A stretch of 64,000 nucleotides of DNA, from NCBI RefSeq assembly GCF_040802235.1, contig NC_133158.1, forward strand, positions 11,124,001 through 11,188,000. Reading direction: 5' to 3'. This DNA is from Manis javanica (lineage: Eukaryota; Chordata; Mammalia; Pholidota; Manidae). Numbering within the stretch: position 1 is the first letter of the stretch; each line of letters opens with the position of its first letter. Positions 46,786-59,024 of this stretch are shown one piece after another. The notes below the pieces were generated by a model. It ran no database searches. It saw only the letters and a program-made list of their open reading frames with translations, and was not told the DNA's origin. The position numbers and the translations under genes were made by a program.

Positions 46786-46935
46786 AGGTATAATTTATCT
46801 ATAAAATTTTAAGAAGTTTAAAGTGTACAGCATGGTGATTTGATATACATAATACATTGTGAAAGGATTCCCCACCATCTAGTTAACACATCTGTCATGT
46901 CACATATTTACCTGTTCTTAGAATGTAAATGTTCT
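46782..46935 (-). repeat. Old L1M 3' end, antisense (host of the full-length L1)
   Basis: 'ttgaggtataatttatctat', 'aaagtgtacagcatggtgat' and 'gatttgatatacataataca' are the reverse complement of a common L1M 3' UTR, whose 3' terminus points toward 46782. The full-length L1 therefore landed at the tail end of an older antisense L1. Confidence 0.8.
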
Positions 46936-47730
46936 TGCCAAAAAAAAAAAAAAAGTGAAAATTCTCCTTTTAAGTCACACTGAAACTCAACTCTGCATGA
47001 GGTATCTAGAGGCAAAGCCACAACCCTTGTCTGGCGTTGTCAGGGGTATAGTATGGTCAATCTCTTCAGATTTCCCTAGGAGCAAAAATGGCCCATTAGG
47101 CTGGGATCCTCAACTTATTCTGGACCCCTCCTCTAATCTCAGCAGAGGGCTTTTGAATGAAGTTGCCTCCACCACCAGCTCCAGGTATAGATCTTGTGAC
47201 CCAGACAAATGCCAATGAAAAGATTTTTCCTCTTGCCTATATGACTAGTTCAGAAATGGGTACATCACTAAATCAGGCCACTCAGGGGTTCAACTAACAG
47301 CATATTTTGTAAGCTCCTAGAAAATGAGTTTTCTTTCCCACTAGATGGAAACAAGGGCCATATTCTGAAAACTGCTAATATTAATGTTGAATGCACATGA
47401 AGTGATACTGCCAAAAAGAGATCCAGCAATGAGAAATTGGAGTTAAGAAATGGAAAGAGAAAAACTGAGTGCCAGTAATAGATTATTGAGCACCTGGATC
47501 AAAGCACACCTGAAGAGTGATGGGCTGGTCAATGACAGGAAGTAGTTTAGTAGTTAGTTAGGGTATGGACTCTAACCATGGTGCTGTTCAACACTTTAGC
47601 TGCAAGTTCCATGCAGACACTGAGTGCCTGAAGCGTGGTTAGAAGGATTTCAGAAGTTATTTTTAAATTAATATTAAATTAAATTTAGATTAAAATTAGA
47701 TTAAGAAAGTTCAGTTACTGAACCCCTAAT
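46936..47730. other. Unassigned non-coding sequence with short poly(A)
   Basis: A run of about 15 A lies at 46940-46954. The part 47240-47350 ('ttcagaaatgggtacatcac') may be an old repeat. No gene supported. Confidence 0.35.
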
Positions 47731-47734
47731 TATA

Positions 47735-47945
47735 ATTAATGCATAAATCCCTTTACTATGAGCCAAGCACTATTACTTTCAATTTATAAATGCTCACAAC
47801 CCTCTGAGGAAAGTTTTATCATTGAGTCTAGTTTCTGATGAGACATGTAGGCAAGAGAACTTAAACTACCCAAACTCACACTGCCAACACTGAATTTGAA
47901 CCTGATAGTCTGACTCCAGTGCTTTCACACTTAACACTGTTCTGT
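47735..47945 (-). repeat. MIR SINE, antisense
   Basis: 'gagccaagcactattacttt', 'cccaaactcacactgccaac' and 'aatttgaacctgatagtctg' are reverse-complement MIR motifs. Confidence 0.8.
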
Positions 47946-47949
47946 GCTG

Positions 47950-48328
47950 GCATACCAGTGCCAGTAACATGTCAAGTGCTGGGATTACAGGGGAAAATGT
48001 GGCACATGGTTCTTTTTCTCCTAGAGCTTAGAATGTTTGTGCAGAAGTTATACATGCTTAGTGCCCTAAGAACTAATGATCACTGCATATTTACAATATA
48101 CAAAAAAGTATTGTGTGAAGCACGTGGTATAGATCATCTCATGTTATTTTTCACCAGCAAGGGAGCAAACCTATCAGACATGTTATAAAGAAGATGTGAA
48201 GAGTAATATAACAGTATGAAACAGGGGACTTTGATCTGCTTTAGGTGAGTGAAGAACATCTGGGGACTTCTTCCCTAAGAAAGAAATTTCAGCTGACAGC
48301 TGAGGTTGCATAAGAGCTACATGTCAAA

Positions 48329-48330
<2 letters not shown>
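47950..48330. other. Unassigned non-coding sequence
   Basis: No supported gene. An 89-codon frame spanning 47919-48188 starts inside the MIR and has no domain. Confidence 0.4.
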
Positions 48331-48360
<30 letters not shown>

Positions 48361-48361
48361 T
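48331..48361. repeat. (GT)n microsatellite
   Basis: 'gtat' then 13 uninterrupted GT units. Confidence 0.95.
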
Positions 48362-48469
48362 GGATACTAGCAGTAATGATGGGAAATATTCTAGGCAAAC
48401 AGCTGAGATGTTGCACTCAGTTTCTGCAAATATCATTTGTAGAATTTCAAGGCTGTTTTAAGTTCTAGG

Positions 48470-48752
48470 ACCATTCTTTTATTATTCTGATTTTAATATT
48501 AGCTCCACCGTGACTTCTTTGGGGAAACTCTCTGACACTCCCTATTAAGTCAATTCCCCCTTTTGATACACTGTTACAGGGTTGTGCCTCTCTCCACTCT
48601 GATCTTAGTGGAATTTTAAATTTATATGTGTGATTCTTTGATGACTATCTGACTCTCACCAGATTGTAAGATCTATCAGGACAGAGGCTAAGTTTGTTTT
48701 TGCTCAACATTTTATTACTAGCATTCAAAATTTGTTGAATAAATGAACCAAC
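48470..48752 (+). repeat. L2 LINE 3' end
   Basis: 'ttctttggggaaactctctg', 'caccagattgtaagatctat' and the terminal 'aaatttgttgaataaatgaa' are L2 3' motifs in order. Confidence 0.8.
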
Positions 48753-48754
48753 AG

Positions 48755-50200
48755 GTATTTCAGACTAATATTCTTCTTAGCTTAAAATTACCATGAGTTC
48801 ACTTTTATCCCTTAAAGCCAATACCCTCAGATGAAATAAAAATTAATTTTAAATTATGAACTACTATAATATACTAATAGGGCACACAGAGTTGGCCTAA
48901 ACTGCCTTTTTAGCAATGCCTTACAAATCATCTATATTCACATTTTCTCAGTAATACATTATGCAAAAGCATCCTGACAAGTCTATGAATGACTTGTCTA
49001 AAAGTTTCTCTATTCTTTAAGGAAAAATGGTGACTGTCTTCTAAAAATTAAATTACAGAACCCTTTACATTGATTCTCTGATTTTTCTAGGTAGCAAATC
49101 AAATACATTATTTATAATTAGTGCTTTTTGGTTTCTTTTCTGCATTTGGTTGTCCTTTTTATACTTCTCTTCCTAAATATAAATGATATTAAGAAGTAAT
49201 GTGTCCCCAATTAGGTCAAGTGAAAGAAGCAGATTATATATTTATAATTTTATGTCAAGTTCCAAAACAGGTAAAATTAATCTGTTATTAGATGTCAAGT
49301 GAGTAGCTGCCCTTGGGAAGGTGAAGCCTAGATTCCGCCTTTTATAAAATGTCCATTGTAAATGCCCCCTCCTTCTATTTCAGTTCAGCTATGGCTGTGG
49401 GAGAAGGGCAGACATGTTCCATTATAGTTTAACACAAATTGATTGTTCTTAGAAGAGACTCCAATAAATTAACTTTTCTTACAGCCTCACACCATCTTCA
49501 GTTTATTTGCTTGGGGACAGCATGCTTGCTTTGAAAAATCTGAAAGTTCAATGGTTTGTACTTTCTGTTTGAAACTCACGAGTAATGCATTGCCATTACT
49601 ATACTACCAACTCCTACTCAAGGGAGACAGAGAATTCTGAGTCAAATACTGAGCACCTTACTCCCCTTGGATGTTTGTCAGACAGAACCACACAAGTGTA
49701 TTGATGCAGAGGGGGGAAAACCCGGGAGGAAAGTGTTGCTGCTCCCCACCCAATACATGCTGTCTCTAGTCTTTGCTAAAATAAGCTTAAGGAAATTAGG
49801 AGTGGTCACCTCTCAAATTCTTGCTCTTTGTTCCCTTATGTTTCATCTTTTTTTCTATCAATTATATGACTGTGAAGAGGGAAGAAAAAGGTCAATTAAT
49901 TTTATTTTAACATTAGCCTGCCAATTTTGATAAAGCTGTAAGTTTGTAGTTCCAAAGAAATAAGGCCTGCTTTCCAGATGATAAATGCCTACTATCACAC
50001 CCTGGTTTTGCAAATAATCATCAAACTAAGAAAATCAGGGTTTATATTAAATGCTATCTGTTAAAGGACCATCAATCTTTGCAATGGTTAAAGAATTCTA
50101 AGATGAAAGACATAAACAATACAGTAAAGAAATATATCTGACTATCCCTTGGCAGAAAATGGAACTGTGTCTTGTGTATATTTCTGAAATTTTCCATACA
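48755..50200. other. Unassigned non-coding sequence
   Basis: No gene supported over about 1.4 kb. The 87-codon frame at 49667-49930 has no recognisable domain. Confidence 0.4.
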
Positions 50201-50204
50201 ATAA

Positions 50205-50600
50205 TAGTAGTGAATATTTATTTGGCATTTACTGTGTGTCTGGCATATGTAATATACTTAAGATCTGCATTTCTTTAATATGCATGCAAGTCACCTGAGG
50301 ATCTTGCTTAAATGGAATAGGTCTGGGGTGAGGCTTCAGATTTCATATATCTAACAAGCTCTCAGAGGATACTTATTTGCTGGACTTCTGTCCCCAATTT
50401 GTCTAGCAAGGCAAATATAATGCATTATGTAATTCAGTCAGAGTGCAACCCAGTTGTTAGTATTATCTCCTCTTAATAGGTCAGGGAACTAAGTGTCACA
50501 GAGCTTACATGGATTACCCTAGGTCTCAGGTAGGACACGGCAGACCTAATCTATCTGACTTCAGAGCGTGAACCTTCAATAACTATCTTCTAACTGGTTC
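50205..50600 (-). repeat. MIR (antisense) with a MER5A-type element inside
   Basis: MIR tail ('tttggcatttactgtgtgtc') at 50220-50262 and MIR core ('ctcttaataggtcagggaac', 'gattaccctaggtctcagg') from 50465. In between, 50265-50400 reads as MER5A ('gcaagtcacctgaggatctt', 'aataggtctggggtgaggct', 'aacaagctctcagagg'). A DNA transposon nested in a SINE. Confidence 0.75.
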
Positions 50601-50604
50601 CTAT

Positions 50605-51025
50605 CAAAATGGAATCTCTCTTGATGGCTTTATCCCATAATTAATGAATGAATTTGAATAGGCAATAATATGTTCAAGCCTTTTATTTTAGTCAAGTCAG
50701 TCTCTCTTCATTTTAATAGGTTTCTGAAGCCTATTAAACTGTGTAAAGCTCAGTTTATTAAGGGGAACTTATTTTCTTCATTTAGACAAGCTCGTAATCA
50801 CAAACCACACTGACATTTCCCAGACTGCTTCTGGCACACTAACTGATTTAAATGTTAGTCTTGTTTCATGGAGGCATTAAGCAGAACATCAATCTCAGCT
50901 CAGAAATGTGACTTGCATTAAAATGCAGGCTGGGTAAGTGCTTCTTTTAATACTTCCCAAACTAATCATTACGGTTAGCACATTGTAAACATTTGTATTC
51001 AGTATTAAAGCAATTTATCTTCATT
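50605..51025. other. Unassigned non-coding sequence
   Basis: No supported feature. Confidence 0.4.
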
Positions 51026-51029
51026 CAGT

Positions 51030-51125
51030 TCAATTCCAGAAACATTTATTGAGCACCTAGATTCTAGATGTGACACAGGCTATGGTGAAGACAGAGATTA
51101 ATAAGGGCAAGTCTAGTTTTCAGGA
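51030..51125 (-). repeat. L2 3'-end fragment, antisense
   Basis: 'cagaaacatttattgagcac' and 'gtgacacaggctatggtgaa' fit the reverse L2 terminus. Confidence 0.6.
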
Positions 51126-51615
51126 TACAGTAGTATCTTCACCGCAATGCATCCTAATTTTGCATAGTTAATTATTATCATTAATTATGATAATGAGTAA
51201 GAATAAGAATCAACCATTCCTACAACTAAAGAGTAAGAATCAACCATGGATATGTTTACATGTCCTACAATGACCAGGATCAGTGGAGCAATGTTTCCCT
51301 CCATTATGCGGACACTTGAGAATAAACCGGTTCTGTGCCGTTAATGTGCTTCCATGGCCTCACCCCAAATGAATCATTTGCTGTGTATGGAAATACTCAT
51401 TCCTGTTTTTTGTTGGCTCAAATTAACATCCACTTTAAATTTTTTAAAAAGTGTATTGTAGGGCACTGGAGAGAGAATAATAGGTATTATCTGTTGGCAT
51501 AAAAATTTATCCAATCAGCTAATGTGTATTGAGTGCCAAGTCCATAGTTGGTCAAGTTTCGTTATGTATGATAAACCTAACAGTTGTCATCACCCTTAAA
51601 GAAACAGAAATCAAA
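51126..51615. other. Unassigned non-coding sequence
   Basis: A short repeated phrase 'gtaagaatcaaccat' occurs near 51200 and 51231. No gene or mobile element supported. Confidence 0.4.
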
Positions 51616-51617
51616 TT

Positions 51618-51690
51618 AAGTGATACTTAAACTTTTGTGTGCATAAAAATCACCCAGGGTATATTCACACTCAAATTCTGCTTGGTGGCC
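51618..51690 (+). mobile_element. MER5A-type fragment (5' end)
   Basis: 'agtgatacttaaacttttgt' and 'gtgcataaaaatcacccagg' match the MER5A start. Confidence 0.6.
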
Positions 51691-51692
51691 AT

Positions 51693-51835
51693 AAGAAATA
51701 AACTTTGAATACATTCAGCAACATGAATATATCTCAAAAACATTACATTAAGAAAAAAGAAATCAGACATAAAAGGTATATATTGAGTCTACTCAGTATT
51801 ATGAAATTAACTGTTATGAATACACTAGACAGCTA
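51693..51835 (+). repeat. Old L1M 3' ORF2/UTR fragment
   Basis: 'gcaacatgaatatatctcaa', 'attacattaagaaaaaagaa' and 'tctactcagtattatgaaat' follow L1M 3'-end order. Confidence 0.7.
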
Positions 51836-51879
51836 TCAAATATCCTCATGATTTTGAACCTGTTTCGTGGAAACTATCC

Positions 51880-52115
51880 CTAACCACCCAATCTAAGGGA
51901 GGCCTACTCTGTTTATTTCCTTCATAACATTTACCATGATTTCTACTTACCTTATAATTTACTGATTTACATCTTTACCTGCTGATCTCCTATCTCTGTA
52001 CTAGACTGTAAGTTCCAAAAGGCCAGGAGTCACATGTTCATTGTTTGCTACTATATACCCAAAGGCTCCTACAATGCCCAGGGTCAATAAAATGCTTGAT
52101 AGGTATTTGTTGCAA
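51880..52115 (+). repeat. L2 LINE 3' end
   Basis: 'ttccttcataacatttacca', 'actagactgtaagttccaaa' and 'taaaatgcttgataggtatt' match L2 3' motifs. Confidence 0.8.
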
Positions 52116-52119
52116 TAAT

Positions 52120-52445
52120 GATGGCAAGTTCCTTGAGAAGAACAGTGGCTCATTTTTCTTTATGTATGTCATTTCTAACAGTAAATACACAAAAGAGCTC
52201 TCAAAAATACTTTTTTGAGAAATTAGTGTAAGGCTCATAATCTAGAAACAAAGTAAGAGACATATGAGACTTCCTCTAAATTTGGATGGATGACTTTCTA
52301 AGAAGGGAAAATTAGTTCATTGAGTAAATGAAGCAAATGACTCTTCATTTAAACTACTTTAAACTAATTAATGGAACAGATAATGTGAGAGGTGCTCCTT
52401 CAAGTTAATCTGTATTTTATACACTTTAGAAGATAACGGAGTCTA
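52120..52445. other. Unassigned non-coding sequence
   Basis: No supported feature. Confidence 0.4.
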
Positions 52446-52449
52446 GATA

Positions 52450-52632
52450 AGTGGTTCTCAGCCATGGCTGTACGTTACAACCACCAGGAAACCTTATAAA
52501 TTCCAGGTACCTGGCTTTTCCCTTCCGTGTTCTCTGAGGCTGTGATTCAGTTGTTTTGAATGGGTACTGGGTATTGGCAGTTTTAAATGTTCCCTAGGTG
52601 ATTGTAATGTCAGGGCTTAGAACTGCTGTCTA
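52450..52632 (+). mobile_element. MER5A-type hAT-Charlie MITE, near full length
   Basis: Left end 'agtggttctcagccatggct', right end 'cttagaactgctgtc', interior 'ccctaggtgattgtaatgtc'. About 180 bp. Confidence 0.85.
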
Positions 52633-52654
52633 AGTAAGGAGTGTACATGTAATA

Positions 52655-52850
52655 TAATGTGGGCTCTGCTCAGAAAAAGCAGGATGCAAAACCCATCTCA
52701 GTCACTTTTTAGCTATGTGACCTGGTGCAGATTACTTCACCTCTTAGAACCTCAGGGTTACATTTATAAAATAGGATGACTTTGTCTACCTTTTAAAGTG
52801 GTGAGGATTAGAAATTATATAGTTCCAATACACAGTAGGTCATCATAAAT
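52655..52850 (+). repeat. MIR SINE
   Basis: 'ctatgtgacctggtgcagat', 'gaacctcagggttacattta' and 'ccaatacacagtaggtcatc' match the MIR order. Confidence 0.8.
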
Positions 52851-53114
52851 TGATCGCTTCATTTTTTTCTATATTTAGGGAAGATAATTTTTGTTTTCTC
52901 TAGTTTAGTCCCAAACAACTAGGGTACATCTATATTGAGCATATGGTGATGGCATCTTATCTGGGCTGTGGAAATAGAATTTACATGTTAAGAGATCAAA
53001 GTGGCAAATAAGGTGAAAGCTTTATTATCAAAGCTAACTTTTGACCTTAGACCCCCATGAACTCACATTATTCCAAATGAGACCTACAGAAATAAGACAA
53101 ATTAGTAATAACAG

Positions 53115-53345
53115 AAAACTAATAATATTTGACCTCTTTAAGGGCCAGGCACTGTTTTATAAGCTCTACATGTATCATTTCATTCAACTCTTAGAGTATC
53201 CATATGGGGTTGGGTATTTTGGCACTCTTATTTATCATCCCTATTTATAATTAAGGAAAATGAGGCACAAAGATATTAAATGACTTGCCAAGTCCCCCTT
53301 AAATATAGCTACAAATCTGGGTAAGAGAAATTATACCTAATTAGT
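53115..53345 (-). repeat. MIR SINE, antisense
   Basis: 'gggccaggcactgttttata', 'atccctatttataattaagg' and 'ttaaatgacttgccaagtcc' are reverse-complement MIR motifs. Confidence 0.85.
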
Positions 53346-53349
53346 CTGA

Positions 53350-55195
53350 TAGAATGTGAGTTTGGGGATTAAGTGGCCTTGGATTTTGAAAAGAAACAAA
53401 ATGGACTGAGTGTATGAAATTACTGAGGACTTATCACAGAATTATTTTCAAATGCTCTACATTAAATAATCAACTTTACATCTTAAGTATTTTTTACATA
53501 TAGTTTTCTTTAGGACATAAGAAACTTCTTTGAATACATTTTCTTGTTATTTTAGTATTTTCAGCTGCAGCTCCCCACTATCCCTCAACTGAATTATGTC
53601 CAAGAAAAAGGCCAGGAATTTGTCACTAGTGGACTTGAGTCTCACCTACATTCAGGCATCTTGTCCAGGGCAACCCTGTAATTACCCTGAGCCCCTTTTG
53701 TCCACTTGCCGCCTAATGTATGTGCTATGGAGGGTGGAACAATGATGATAATTTGCAATGACTCTTCTTTTTAAGTGGATGCACAGATTTTTTTTAAGTG
53801 GATATTTTTGGAAGCCGACTGGTATCTGGGACTTTCATCTCTAGAAATCCGGAGTGATAAAAGACCTTCTCTCATACGGTTGTCATGAGAATTCAATAGT
53901 TGCCATTAAAACTTTTATCTGAGTGTCTCACATGTAATGAATGTTTGGTAAATGCTCAGGGTAATGATTTACCTTCAGAACATGTGTGTATGTGTGTGTG
54001 TGCATGTGTTTGCCTCTCCTCAGATTCTGAAACATCCTAAAACATCAAAGAAGTAAACAAGTGCTAGCAAACTGCAAAAGGATGGAAGGCCTTATAGCCC
54101 TGTGGCGGTCATGTGCATGAAAAGGCCCTAAACCTTGAATACTGTCTAGCTAGAAACACAACTGCCCCAACGGCAGGACAGAAGAATAATTATTTTAACA
54201 TTTTAAGAACATAAATATCTCTGCTAATGGGTTAATAGTGAAGGAGTAACTCCTTGTTAAACAGGGCTTTATTTATTTATTTGAGAAATTTTCCAGTTTA
54301 CTCTCGCACAGTTGAACAGACTGGTGTGGCTTTATTTTACCCAGTTGAAAACAAGACTTCCCTAAAGTTTTGGCCAACAGTCAAACTTGGTGTTTTTATT
54401 TATGGCATTCTCTGCTGCATGCCTGCCTGACGCCAAACATAGGAGCCCTGATTAATTTTGTGCTTGCTTTGCAGAGTGATTTAAGAATAACTGAGGCTCT
54501 TCAGATTCTCAAGAGTCATTTCCTTTGGAAATGAGTACAGTTTGGGTCTGGACAAAGTAGAGTAATTTGAAAGTAATGGAAGTGCCTCAACTTTTTTCAG
54601 AGGGCTATATTTGGAGTTTGTGAACTGGTGAACAACCATGAGTGTGAGAGATTTGGGTCACTGCAACAATACAATTATCAGGCTTAATAGCTGGTATCTT
54701 GAGACTGCAATCCCCTGGCTTCCACTCTCATTTTCTAGAGCCTTGGGTTGGGTATATAACAGTTTGCTGAGGAATAAAGTGCAGTAATGGTTCAGTTAAA
54801 TTTGCTGCTAAAAATTCAACTCACCAGCTCATTATTTTCTCATTGGTATTATTTCAAGTAGCTTTTAGGGACCAGACACATGCAAACTACTTTGCTTTCT
54901 CCCTGTTGCTTACCCACCAGACCAGTGAGAGAAGGTCTGAGCTCTAAAGTGGACAGGTGGGGGGTATCGGCCCCCATGCCTGCAAACTTGCAATCCCAAG
55001 GGATGATTTATTTCCTGAGACTGACAAGACTGAAGCTATGCAGTTCTGCTCTACTCTTGAAATTTGCTGACTAGGTAGAATGGCTGATGGTAAAAGCATA
55101 AACTAAGGAAAATCGTAAAGCCACAGGAACTATCAAGTTTCTAAAACCCAACTCTACATATCGTCTCACACTTTTTATTCTTGCAAAGAAATAAT
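53350..55195. other. Unassigned non-coding sequence
   Basis: No gene supported. A short GT repeat is at 53983-54003 and a TTTA run at 54270-54282. Confidence 0.4.
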
Positions 55196-55199
55196 GTTC

Positions 55200-55425
55200 C
55201 TCTATATAAGATCCCCAGCCTGACCTTATTCAGAACTTCTGTGCATCCTTCAAGACCCAGTGCAAATTCTGCCTGCACCGGAAGCTTCCCTGAGAGGTGC
55301 GTGGAGCTTGCATATGCTTACAGTGGTTAATTCATGTACTGTCCCTCACCTCACCAGCAGGTCATTCTCTTCAGGGGAAGGACATGTCTTGTTCTATCTC
55401 CAAACCTTTTACTAAAGAGAGAATG
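55200..55425 (+). repeat. L2 LINE 3'-region fragment
   Basis: 'catccttcaagacccagtgc', 'gaagcttccctgagaggtgc' and 'aggggaaggacatgtcttgt' fit L2. Confidence 0.65.
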
Positions 55426-55429
55426 TGAA

Positions 55430-57380
55430 CTAACAGTACTTTGTTACTTTGTGGCTGGCAGAGGTGCAAGCTCTCTCTTCTGTTCATGGAGCAGGAAGCT
55501 TAGGCAACCCAGGGGCTGGGCACCAAGGATCTCTTAGTGCATCTGTTGCTTTAGCTATTTCCCTTGTCACTGGTAGGCGTATTTTGGATTTACTTTTTTC
55601 ATATCGTAGTCAGAAATTATTTGTGGGCCTGGGAAGATCTGAAAAATGAACAAACTAACATTCCTCACCTAGTTTGGTTCCAAATACTTAGGTGTTTAGA
55701 ACACATCTGGGATTTGTTTTAATCAGATATGGTAACACATCCAGATATGGAAACAAATGGTAATGAAGAAAGAACCATTTATATTCACAGATAACTAGAA
55801 AAAGGAAGCACATCACTCCAAGAAGGGTTGTACAGGGAAGCACCAGGGTCAGTGAGGAGGCAGAGGGAGCAAAGGGAAAATGTGGCCAGAGCCCTGATTA
55901 TGGCTTCTGTAGGAAGGCACTTACGAGACAGGGTGAAGAGGTTTAGGATGAACTAATCTGAGTAATTTTAGTGGACTGTGCAGCAGAGGCTGATGCTAGT
56001 CCTCTGGAAACTGGTCCTGAGGTGATAAGGGCAAGTAGAAATTGGCCTAGAACGCAACTGTTAAAAGGAGATGGTTAGGAAGCATGGGCTCTGGATTGAT
56101 TGGTTTACATATGAAAGGCACATTCCTGGGGGAGTTTGTTTTCTCAAGGCAATAGCTCACTCTGGGAGGGATAGTCCTTTTCAGTGCCTGCAGTGCCCCA
56201 AGACATTAAAGCATCAGAACAAAAAGACATGATTAGTACATTAGATCTAACTAGTTCACAGGATGCCACCTTCACTTGGTCCTTTCTAAATCATGAGAAT
56301 TCTGCATTGAGGTTTGGGTCTAACATCATAATGTCATTTTGGATTGAAAAGAAAAAAATGAAAGGAAAAAAAAGAAAGGAAAATGTTTAAAAAGAAAAAA
56401 CTAGAAAAAGAAAGGAACTGATCAGACCTTAGACACTGAGAACATATTTAATGAATACATAAATAAAGAAACATCAGTTTATCTATCACCTTTTTCCTAT
56501 CTAATCACATTATGTCATGAATATGAATACAATTCCCTATTAGAGCCAACAGGGATATATGCAATTTAAGCCTTACTTTTAATTATGTAGTAAGAGCCTT
56601 TGTGTGCTGTCAATTTCAGCGATGATTGAGCAGATGGATGCATGCATTTTTCATAGTCCTAAAATTGTAGCTTCTAAGGAAACTGCCTGGTTAGTCTACT
56701 TGGAGGGTGGTTTCTGCATGCTCCACTGAGCAGTAGTCCGTTGGTTTAAGGATGACATTTTTGATTCTAGGTGAAACCTCGGTGGAAACACTATTTAGGC
56801 TGTTATTCTGATTTCCAAATCTGTCAATGAATATGTCCAGGGATGCCTCCATTTTTTTTAATCCTACTTGTCAAAGCAGACAAAAAATTTAAGCAAGGAT
56901 TTATCACAGAGTTGTTTTACAAGTAAACACCTCCAAGAAATGGGAGTGTCTACTTATAAATCATTGTAAGTCAGCTTGTCAGGGAAGCCAGGATCAGAGA
57001 AATTTTGGAGCTAGGGGTTAGAGGACAGTGGAGATTCACAGACCCTGCCAAGATCATTCACAACTAATGAGAACAAAAAAATAACAGGTCTTTGAGGAAA
57101 TAGGGTCAGTTTATAATAATGTGATCTGCATACAACTTCTCAAGATTGCCTCTGAATAGTGGGATTATCATGATGGTGAAGGTTAGGAAGCTTGCATATA
57201 GCAGCTGTAACTCAAATTTTCAGTCATTAGAAAGGATACAAATAACTCTTATGATTTGACTTGACACTCAATCTGCCATGTATTTGTAACAAAATGACCC
57301 AACTGAGCCTAAGAGAAGGTTGGGATTATGGGCTGACACCCTCTCCTCTGCACAGGCATTGACTTGAATTAAGCTGATGT
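55430..57380. other. Unassigned non-coding sequence
   Basis: No gene supported. An A/G-rich low-complexity stretch runs 56345-56420. Confidence 0.4.
56345..56420. repeat. A-rich, purine-only low-complexity tract
   Basis: AAAGGAAA/AAAAAG mixtures, almost without pyrimidines. Confidence 0.85.
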
Positions 57381-57384
57381 GTGT

Positions 57385-57770
57385 GATAAACTGATTGCAA
57401 AAATGCCTTCAATTCTTCATACCCCCGCCTCATATCCCTGGCTATTGCAAGGCCAATATCTGTCAATAACTGGTTCTGACAAATAGAATGTGGTAGAAGG
57501 GATAGTGTGCCAGCTCCAAGTCTAGGCCTGAAGAGGCACATGTGCTTCTGTTTTCCCTCTTGGAACTCTGGTGCACCTGTGAAAACACACCAGGGAGTCA
57601 GCTAGATGATGAGATGGCACTGTCAGCCCCAGTCAACATCCAGTCATCATGGGCCAGCAAAGACCCAGAGAGCCTGCGTGGAGACGTATGAGTAAGCCTA
57701 GCTGAGGTTTACTGAGCCTGGCCCAGATCATTAGTGCTACCAGTTTAACCAGTACAATTACAAGCAGAAA
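57385..57770 (+). repeat. Possible ancient LTR-type repeat
   Basis: 'atatccctggctattgcaag' and 'aagtctaggcctgaagaggc', followed by 'ctctggtgcacctgtgaaaa', recall an old mammalian LTR-type repeat. Not named. Confidence 0.4.
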
Positions 57771-57774
57771 TTAA

Positions 57775-58190
57775 TTTTTACTCTACGACATTGAGGTTTC
57801 ATGGTTGTTTACTCTGAAGCATTATTATGACAAAATATAATTGGTGCAATGTGCAGAAAAGCTTTGCAATTTGGCAGGAAGAGTAGAGATTTTTCATTTC
57901 TAATCACTCACCAGGTGTTGCTCATTTTATGTCCTGGAAATCTCTCTATTCATTCTCTTCTCATCATTATCACTGCAGTCACTCAGCCCAGGCATCTTCA
58001 TCTCGGGAAACTTCCCATTCTACCTGATGCTGTTCTGCACTTCCCTCCATGTATCATTATAATCTTCCTCAGTTTTGGAAAATTCTGAACCCAACTGTAT
58101 TGAGAGAGAAAGGGAATGGATTAACACTTAATGGGCATCTGCTGTATTCCACTTAATCAGGCTGACTGAGAAGGTTAATCACAAATGTAA
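57775..58190. other. Unassigned non-coding sequence
   Basis: No supported feature. Confidence 0.4.
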
Positions 58191-58194
58191 CTAT

Positions 58195-58362
58195 AATCAT
58201 AATAAATAGAAAATGATACTTATTGAGGATGTTCTTTGTGTGAGGCCCTGAGTTAGGGATTTACATGCTTTATTTCACTCTTCATAAAAACCTCAAGAGA
58301 TTGGTGTTATCAATGTCTCCAATATACAGATAAGGAAAGGAGCTGCTCTAGGTTAAGTAGCA
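58195..58362 (-). repeat. MIR SINE, antisense
   Basis: 'gtgtgaggccctgagttagg', 'ccaatatacagataaggaaa' and 'gctctaggttaagtag' are reverse-complement MIR motifs. Confidence 0.75.
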
Positions 58363-58364
58363 TA

Positions 58365-59020
58365 TATATATATGCTGTCATTTGATGATGTATGTGAGAG
58401 TGTCTGGTCCAAAAGTGACATCACTGCACATCTGATTGGGGGTGGGTACTAAAGATCTGCTTGGACATATGGTCACATGCTCATATATGCAGAAACCCAG
58501 GATTCTCCTCAAGGGAAAAATGCATGCATTTAGGTAGAGAAGGAAGGGGAGAGATTAGTAGAAAGGAAGTGGCTTTTCTTCCCAGACACAGAAGGAAAAC
58601 TGTGCTGAGTAGGTAAGCCTTTATATTTTCTACAGCTTACAAAAAATGTAGAGTAATTAAAACAAAACCGGTAGCAAAACTCCCAAGATAGGTATTCCAC
58701 ATTCTATCAGTGACTCCCACGTCCCTCAGACTGAACAGCTGTGTGTGTGCTAGGGATCCTGAAAAAGGAGTCTATTGTTCTACTGGGCCGATACAACAGC
58801 AACAATTCCCGACTTTACTGTCACGACTGGCACTCTACACTATCACACCTGTGTTCCTCTGAGCCCTATTTTCACGGTCTCCAGGTAATTACCCCAAATG
58901 TGAGAGACCGAGAAGAATGTTTCCCTTCCTTGGTTCCACAAGCTGGTTATTGGGGGAGAAAACATGATATTTGGAGTAGAACAATTTGGTTATAAAAGCT
59001 AAAAAACAACCCTGGCTTCA
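58365..59020. other. Unassigned non-coding sequence
   Basis: An 84-codon frame at 58741-58995 has no recognisable domain. No repeat recognised. Confidence 0.4.
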
Positions 59021-59024
59021 GTGT

